From positions 1-10,106 of the forward strand of contig JBAMMC010000010.1 in NCBI GenBank assembly GCA_039793985.1: a stretch of 10,106 nucleotides of DNA, written 5' to 3'. Below, piece by piece: positions 7,679 to 10,106 of this stretch. Position 1 is the first letter of the stretch, and every line of letters starts with the position of its first letter. Position numbers and translations under genes: made by a program. Under the pieces are notes generated by a model. It worked only from the letters and a program-made list of their open reading frames with translations. It was not told the origin of the DNA and did no database searches. The stretch comes from ARK-14 sp002899805. Lineage in GTDB: Archaea; Thermoproteota; Thermoprotei_A; Sulfolobales; Fervidicoccaceae.

Positions 7679-7939
7679 TTACACATCTCCTTCAGGAATC
7701 TTGCTCAACAGATTCGGATTGCCTCTATATCCTCTTACTCTGAAACTAAATCTATTCCTTCTTAATTTTTTTAAGTATTTTGAAAAACTGGAATAAGAAT
7801 GTTCTTTATGTATATACGTGAGCTTGGATTTCATAGAACTTGGTTTAGCGTAATATTTGAGTCTTTTTTCTTTAGGTTTTGAACTGATCCTCTTTACCCT
7901 ACGGCGTGAAGACTTCAGTTGTAAATCCTCATGAATCAT
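7679..7939 (-). CDS. Doubtful basic 86-codon ORF upstream of feoB
   Basis: This open frame ends 5 bases before the feoB ATG at 7673 and would be co-transcribed with it. It encodes a very basic protein rich in Lys, Arg, Ser and Tyr that I do not recognise. Only about 15% of its codons begin with G, low for a coding frame, it uses otherwise rare CGC/CGT arginine codons, and there is no Shine-Dalgarno before its ATG. The last 25 or so residues (FRVRGYRG...LLSKIPEGDV) look more protein-like. FRVRGYR recalls a conserved strand of FeoA, but the rest has no SH3-like FeoA pattern. It could be spurious, a novel small Feo partner, or the decayed remains of feoA. I favour spurious or decayed. Confidence 0.2.
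   Translation of the reverse strand: MIHEDLQLKSSRRRVKRISSKPKEKRLKYYAKPSSMKSKLTYIHKEHSYSSFSKYLKKLRRNRFSFRVRGYRGNPNLLSKIPEGDV
7761..7775. repeat. CTTAA-TTTTT-TTAAG palindrome upstream of feoB
   Basis: This is a perfect 5-base inverted repeat around a T5 centre, about 90 bases before the feoB start. It could be an operator, a TATA-like element for feoB (minus strand CTTAAAAAAATTAAG), or chance in AT-rich DNA. It does not match the DtxR/IdeR consensus. Confidence 0.3.
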
Positions 7940-7993
7940 GAAGCAGTTCTATTGATATAGTGCTTTATGGAGTGCTGAGAGATCTTTCAGTGA

Positions 7994-8001
7994 ATTTAAA
8001 T
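7994..8001. promoter_or_regulatory. Symmetrical TATA-like box ATTTAAAT
   Basis: The 8-base palindrome ATTTAAAT lies about 60 bases before the PPC start codon. An archaeal start site about 26 bases downstream would fall near 8025, giving a leader of about 35 bases that carries the Shine-Dalgarno. Because it is symmetrical it could also direct transcription leftwards, towards feoB, starting near 7971. Confidence 0.5.
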
Positions 8002-8046
8002 AGAACCTATGTTCAATAGTTAAGAAAATATCTCCTCATACATGAA

Positions 8047-8054
8047 GGTGGAGG
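8047..8054 (+). promoter_or_regulatory. Strong Shine-Dalgarno for the PPC/DUF296 gene
   Basis: GGTGGAGG lies 4 bases before the ATG at 8059 and fixes that start. The ATG at 8042 overlaps the upstream edge and is in another frame. Confidence 0.8.
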
Positions 8055-8058
8055 ACAT

Positions 8059-8475
8059 ATGAGCTCAGCAACTTCCATGAAAGTCATAAAAATTCCAGAA
8101 GGCTCGATTTTTCCACATGAGCTCGAGAAGAAAATTATAGAGCTCGGGTTGAAAGGTGGTTTAATAGTTGGAATAGGTGGTTTTGAGAGTTTAGAGCTCG
8201 GAATTCTCAATCCAAAGACGAGGGAATATGTTGTTAATACTTATAAAAGCACCGAGAATCTCAATTTGGAAGGAGTCTCGATAATAGGCAATTACTTCCT
8301 AAGAAGCGATGGTAAAGTAGCTACCCATATCCACATATCCATTGCTGTAGACGAAAGGACTATGGTTGGAGGACATTTGATTCAGGGTAAAGTTAGACCA
8401 TTCCTAGAATTATTTTTAATTGAAGTTGGAGAAGATGTGAAAAAGGCATTCAGTCATAGGGATGTTATAAAGTAA
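8059..8475 (+). CDS. Stand-alone PPC/DUF296 domain protein
   Basis: This 138-residue protein is essentially one PPC (plant and prokaryote conserved, DUF296) domain, of the archaeal AF0104-like group. It shows the early strands MKVIKIPEGSIF and the helix region ELEKKIIELG, followed by GGLIVGIGGFESLELGI. The family's His motif is ATHIHISIAVDERTMVGGHLIQGKV, with H90, H92 and H106 as likely metal ligands, then an acidic ELFLIEV strand. Plant members are AT-hook DNA-binding proteins that trimerise through this domain. Prokaryotic stand-alone members lack AT-hooks, as here, and their role is not established. The fold is related to acetolactate decarboxylase. The gene is monocistronic, with its own TATA-like box and strong ribosome binding site. 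It ends 4 bases from the convergent M19 gene and is followed by a T6 run. Confidence 0.93.
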   Translation: MSSATSMKVIKIPEGSIFPHELEKKIIELGLKGGLIVGIGGFESLELGILNPKTREYVVNTYKSTENLNLEGVSIIGNYFLRSDGKVATHIHISIAVDERTMVGGHLIQGKVRPFLELFLIEVGEDVKKAFSHRDVIK

Positions 8476-8481
8476 TTTTTT
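8476..8481 (+). terminator. T6 run after the PPC gene
   Basis: TTTTTT directly follows the TAA stop of the PPC gene and overlaps the stop codon of the convergent M19 gene. U-rich tracts of this kind terminate archaeal transcription. No stem is visible before it. Confidence 0.4.
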
Positions 8482-9685
8482 ATTTCCAAACGGTCCTCAA
8501 TACTCTCAATACATTGCCTCCTACTACTTTTGATATTTCGCTGTCCGAATAGCCGTTTTTGACGAGCCATCTGATGATGTTGGGAAATTCTGAGGGGTTT
8601 TCGATCCCATCGACAAATGGCACTTTCTCATAAGGAGGAAGACCTTCCTCGCTGCTCGCTTTTATGGAGAGATATTCAGCGAACACTTTGTGTAGAGCTA
8701 CGTGGTCTCCAAACAGAGTGTCGGGTCCGAAGGCAACATAGTCAATTCCCACAAGCTTCTCTATATATTGGAAATGCTCCATCACGCTCTCTAGGCTGTG
8801 CTTTGGATGATTCTTAGTGAGTGTAGTGTGTGGAGCCGCTTCGATGGCAAAGAATCCCTTCTTCTCTGCAACTGCATGGATCACTTCATCGGGCTTCATT
8901 CTTCTCGAAGGCCAAAGCGCCCTAGCTCCCGCATGAGTTACTACTACAGGATATTTAGAGGCTTCGATAGCATCTAAACTGGTTTTGTCGCTCGCATGGG
9001 AAACATCGATCAGCACACCAAGTTTGTTCAGTCTCTCCACGAGCGAATACCCTAAATCTGTCAACCCTCTGTCATGGATATCCGCGAGACCGCTGCCAAA
9101 TTCATTGTTCTTGCTGTACACGACTCCCATAACTCTGACTCCAAGCCCGTATAGCACATCGAGTTTCGAGAGATCTTCTCCGATCTTCGGAGGACTTTCG
9201 AGCGATATAACCATCGCGAGTTTGCCTTCCCTGAAGGCCTTTTCTATATCATCCACCTTCCTAGCAATAAAGACAAAGTCCTGATGGTCTATGTCGGCCT
9301 GCCACATGCCCAGCTGATGTACCACGTTCTCCCAGTGCCAAGAGTCTGGAGAGTACATGAGCGCGGTTCCATCCATCATGTTCTCAAAAACAGCATCTAG
9401 ACCGGATGCAGCAAGACCTTCATATCCAATGAAGGGCCTTCCCACCCTCGCATGCTCAACGAACTCAGCGGGATCTTCGGGAAATACCTCTGTGTGGTCA
9501 TGAACGGAGACCAGTATATTCTTTTCGATGATTTCTTGGACTCTCTCTTCTTCTGATTTGGAGAGTTCGACCTTTTTCGAAGGAACCCGATTTAGAACTT
9601 TTGCTAGTTTGAATCCTTTATAGTCTTTTCCTTCTTCCAAAAATTCCCAAGACTTATATCCTTTGTATTTCTTTCCTGAGCCCAA
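8480..9685 (-). CDS. M19 family dipeptidase (renal/membrane dipeptidase type)
   Basis: This is a binuclear zinc dipeptidase with a TIM-barrel fold that would split dipeptides, possibly including D-residue-containing ones. Compared with human renal dipeptidase (H20, D22, E125, H198, H219, R230, D288), the 401-residue protein shows SVHDHTE (H62, H64), ISLESP (E163), DVSHAS (H230), THAGARAL (H251), PSRRMKPDEV (R262, exactly 11 after H251 as in the human enzyme) and GPD (D321). The usual HxD is HxH here. About 50 basic/acidic N-terminal residues, with YKGY and YKGF repeated, extend beyond a minimal M19 domain. There is no signal peptide or anchor, so it is probably cytoplasmic despite the family name. 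The TTG start at 9685 is supported by GAGGTGA. It lies 61 bases after a peptide-type solute-binding gene on the same strand, which suggests use of imported peptides. Confidence 0.93.
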   Translation of the reverse strand: MGSGKKYKGYKSWEFLEEGKDYKGFKLAKVLNRVPSKKVELSKSEEERVQEIIEKNILVSVHDHTEVFPEDPAEFVEHARVGRPFIGYEGLAASGLDAVFENMMDGTALMYSPDSWHWENVVHQLGMWQADIDHQDFVFIARKVDDIEKAFREGKLAMVISLESPPKIGEDLSKLDVLYGLGVRVMGVVYSKNNEFGSGLADIHDRGLTDLGYSLVERLNKLGVLIDVSHASDKTSLDAIEASKYPVVVTHAGARALWPSRRMKPDEVIHAVAEKKGFFAIEAAPHTTLTKNHPKHSLESVMEHFQYIEKLVGIDYVAFGPDTLFGDHVALHKVFAEYLSIKASSEEGLPPYEKVPFVDGIENPSEFPNIIRWLVKNGYSDSEISKVVGGNVLRVLRTVWK

Positions 9686-9692
9686 ACCATAT

Positions 9693-9699
9693 TCACCTC
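9693..9699 (-). promoter_or_regulatory. Shine-Dalgarno GAGGTGA fixing a TTG start of the M19 gene
   Basis: GAGGTGA on the minus strand lies 7 bases before TTG at 9685. An in-frame TGA at 9698-9700 leaves no other start upstream. The ATG at 9690 is in a different frame and too close to the site. Confidence 0.8.
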
Positions 9700-9720
9700 A
9701 TGTGAACGTTAAGCTGAGAC

Positions 9721-9729
9721 ATAAAAAAG
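9721..9729 (-). promoter_or_regulatory. T-rich element between the solute-binding and M19 genes
   Basis: On the minus strand CTTTTTTAT lies about 20 bases after the solute-binding protein stop. It could end transcription of that gene or act as a TATA-like box for the M19 gene, with a start near 9700 just before the GAGGTGA site. The sequence alone does not separate these roles. Confidence 0.3.
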
Positions 9730-9746
9730 GATCGTAAAACATAAGA

Positions 9747-10106
9747 TCACTTCTTCCTTCTAACAGTAATTGCTAAGGTTATCAAAGCTAATATCAGTAT
9801 ACCAACAATCACCCATATTATTGAGCCCGAAGGAGTCCCTACGCTAGAGCCTGAAGTTGTGTTTGCCGGAGTAGTAGTTGATTGCTGGGGTGTTGTTGTC
9901 GAGCTAGTAGTCTGTATGGGGAGGTAATAGACATCTAGCATGGTGCTGGCGAAGTACCACTGACCTCTGATAGGTATATCACTACCTGCGAAGTTAGTTG
10001 AAAACACGTTGACCCATGGCACCCTGTAAAGAATTATTTCAGGCAGATCTTTGTTTATCTCCATTTCTACTTTCTGCAAATATTCGGTTTGTTTCGCTGG
10101 GTCTGA
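9747..10106 (-). CDS. C-terminal end of a family-5 ABC transporter solute-binding protein, partial
   Basis: The frame is open to the right window edge and reads SDPAKQTEYLQKVEMEINKD, then LPEIILYRVPWVNVFS. This is the end-of-domain pattern of SBP_bac_5 (dipeptide/oligopeptide-type) binding proteins: DPAKR-x-Y, a helix, then a strand with P-x-I-x-LY. The TTG at 10077-10079 is therefore an internal Leu codon, not a start. After the binding domain comes an S/T/P-rich stalk of about 30 residues (QTTSSTTTPQQSTTTPANTT onward), a hydrophobic span IIWVIVGILILALITLAI, and the cytoplasmic tail VRRKK. So it is displayed outside the cell and anchored by its C-terminus, a common archaeal arrangement. The ligand is probably peptides, but crenarchaeal family-5 proteins also bind sugars, and the ligand domain is outside the window. 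The M19 dipeptidase follows on the same strand. Confidence 0.85.
   Translation of the reverse strand, partial: SDPAKQTEYLQKVEMEINKDLPEIILYRVPWVNVFSTNFAGSDIPIRGQWYFASTMLDVYYLPIQTTSSTTTPQQSTTTPANTTSGSSVGTPSGSIIWVIVGILILALITLAITVRRKK

Larger units (their letters stand above)
7679..8058. other. 380-base AT-rich region between feoB and the PPC gene
   Basis: Apart from the doubtful ORF, this divergent region holds a symmetrical TATA-like box (7994-8001), a CTTAA-T5-TTAAG palindrome (7761-7775), a TATATC element on the minus strand near 7954-7959, and the PPC ribosome binding site. If the ORF is not real and feoB uses the 7994 box, its leader would be roughly 300 bases. No known riboswitch or RNA gene is recognised. 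Confidence 0.5.

Noticed and set aside
8117..8202. GAGCTCG repeated three times in the PPC gene
   Set aside because: All copies encode or span Glu-Leu codons in a real protein, so they look like coding coincidence, not a regulatory repeat.
8985..9284. Plus-strand frame of 99 codons opposite the M19 gene
   Set aside because: Ser/Thr/Pro-rich shadow of a conserved gene; no start signal.
9668..9690. ATG at 9690 as start of the M19 gene
   Set aside because: It is out of frame with the M19 protein and only 2 bases from the Shine-Dalgarno; the TTG at 9685 fits better.
1..10106. CRISPR array, insertion sequence, integrase or attachment site
   Set aside because: No regularly spaced direct repeats, transposase or integrase motifs, or tRNA ends are present anywhere in the window.

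Overview
The window looks like a piece of an archaeal chromosome, most likely from a thermophilic member of the Thermoproteota/TACK group; I cannot place it to genus. The reasons are: arginine codons are mostly AGA/AGG and isoleucine is often ATA; several genes start at TTG behind GGAGG/GAGGTGA Shine-Dalgarno sequences; AT-rich TATA-like boxes lie at archaeal promoter distances; the secretion ATPase is of the archaeal FlaI/GspE type; and a solute-binding protein carries an S/T-rich stalk with a C-terminal membrane anchor, a common archaeal design. Gene density is high, and there are no tRNA, rRNA, CRISPR or insertion-sequence signals.

Layout. (1) Positions 1-3170, plus strand: a three-gene operon for a type IV filament or secretion machine. 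It holds a hexameric ATPase whose 5' end is cut by the window edge, then two half-size T2SSF (TadB/TadC-like) membrane platform proteins, with gene overlaps of 20 and 4 bases. No pilin or prepilin peptidase is in the window. (2) 3240-5000, minus strand: a zinc aminopeptidase of the M28/DUF4910 type. It is divergent from (3) 5019-5402, plus strand: a hotdog-fold acyl-CoA thioesterase of the FlK-like family, with the catalytic Thr/Glu/His spacing intact. (4) 5529-7673, minus strand: the ferrous-iron transporter FeoB. It has no recognisable FeoA; upstream is a doubtful basic 86-codon ORF and an AT-rich region with a symmetrical TATA-like box. (5) 8059-8475, plus strand: a stand-alone PPC/DUF296 protein with an excellent ribosome binding site, divergent from the feoB side. 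(6) 8480-9685, minus strand: an M19 dipeptidase, four bases from the PPC gene in a tail-to-tail arrangement. (7) 9747-10106, minus strand: the C-terminal end of a family-5 (peptide-type) ABC transporter solute-binding protein, cut by the right edge.

How the genes fit together. The solute-binding protein and the M19 dipeptidase lie in tandem on the same strand and suggest peptide capture followed by dipeptide hydrolysis. The M28-like peptidase fits the same peptide-scavenging lifestyle but is a separate unit. FeoB supplies Fe(II). The pilus/secretion operon is independent of these. I see no convincing new multi-gene system. The points most worth a second look are the split-platform filament operon, the unusual metal-ligand and G4 motifs in the M19 and FeoB proteins, and the unresolved DNA upstream of feoB.
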